From positions 1-5,699 of the forward strand of contig USPJ01000103.1 in NCBI GenBank assembly GCA_900556645.1: DNA of 5,699 nucleotides, given 5' to 3'. Each line of letters begins with the position of its first letter. Within the stretch, counting starts at the first letter, position 1. The translations under genes were made by a program, and so were the position numbers. Shown here in pieces: positions 5,634 through 5,699 of the stretch. The notes under the pieces were generated by a model. That model worked only from the letters and a program-made list of their open reading frames with translations. It made no database searches and had not been told where the DNA came from. The DNA is from an uncultured Lachnospiraceae bacterium. Its GTDB lineage: Bacteria; Bacillota_A; Clostridia; Lachnospirales; Lachnospiraceae.

Positions 5634-5693
5634 GGGTCAAAAGGTCAAAAAGTCGTTCGTGCTTGCACGATAAGACTTTTGAACTTGGGACCC
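5634..5693. repeat. Long near-perfect hairpin B at the right edge
   Basis: Nested pairing: GGGTC with GACCC (5634-5638/5689-5693), AAG with CTT (5641-5643/5684-5686), TCAAAA with TTTTGA (5645-5650/5677-5682), a bulged A, GTC with GAC (5652-5654/5674-5676), then TCGTG with CACGA (5657-5661/5666-5670) around a CTTG loop. There is no T-tract after it. It could be a structured RNA leader, an extragenic palindromic repeat or the end of a small mobile repeat. The window edge hides what follows. Confidence 0.6.
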
Positions 5694-5699
5694 GCCAAA

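Larger units (their letters stand above)
5038..5699. other. Non-coding region with terminators, DnaA-box array and hairpins
   Basis: No credible protein-coding gene in about 660 bp. From left to right it holds two terminator-like hairpins, a 9-bp tandem duplication, a possible promoter, DnaA-box cluster 1, an internal hairpin, DnaA-box cluster 2, an extended -10 promoter and two larger hairpins. The one frame open to the right edge (ATG at 5625) has no ribosome binding site and runs through a perfect hairpin, so I do not call it. The gene served by this region, if any, starts beyond the window. Confidence 0.8.

Noticed and set aside
5625..5699. Open frame from ATG at 5625 to the right edge, possible start of the next gene
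   Set aside because: There is no Shine-Dalgarno sequence, it runs through a near-perfect hairpin, and its 25 residues do not resemble the start of DnaA or another protein I know.
5684..5699. T-box-like GGGACCCGCC at the right edge
   Set aside because: It resembles the T-box antiterminator only loosely, and its GACCC is used up in pairing with GGGTC at 5634. There is no specifier-loop architecture or T-tract in view.

Overview
The window looks like chromosomal DNA from a low-GC, Gram-positive anaerobe of the Clostridia, most plausibly Lachnospiraceae. This is inferred from the paired glgC/glgD subunits, SpoVG placed just before glmU, strong sigma-A style promoters, AT-rich intergenic DNA and protein sequences of clostridial type. 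There are no phage, transposase, CRISPR, rRNA or tRNA signals.

Left block (1-3424, minus strand): an extended -10 promoter at 3395-3424 drives glgC, then glgD (4-bp overlap), then spoVG (35-bp gap). A strong intrinsic terminator (617-660) follows spoVG. A separate near-consensus promoter (587-615) then starts glmU, whose first 184 codons are in the window. GlgC and GlgD are the catalytic and degenerate subunits of ADP-glucose pyrophosphorylase, the committed step of glycogen synthesis. SpoVG is a small nucleic-acid-binding regulator. GlmU makes UDP-GlcNAc for the cell wall.

Middle (3356-5171): a roughly 300-bp divergent intergenic region separates glgC from murC, which runs on the plus strand. 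The murC promoter is overlapped by an operator-like dyad. MurC adds L-Ala to UDP-MurNAc. With GlmU it places cell-wall precursor synthesis on both sides of the glycogen genes. A strong intrinsic terminator (5128-5171) closes the murC transcript.

Right end (5172-5699): non-coding and the most interesting part. It holds at least five perfect and four near-perfect DnaA boxes in two clusters (5307-5375 and 5476-5517). Each cluster is followed closely by a perfect Spo0A-type box (5390-5396 and 5522-5528). Beyond these lie an extended -10 promoter pointing right and two long hairpins running almost to the window edge. This is either a chromosomal origin (or part of one) or a DnaA/Spo0A-controlled promoter of a gene beyond the window. 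The gene that would decide between these is not in view.
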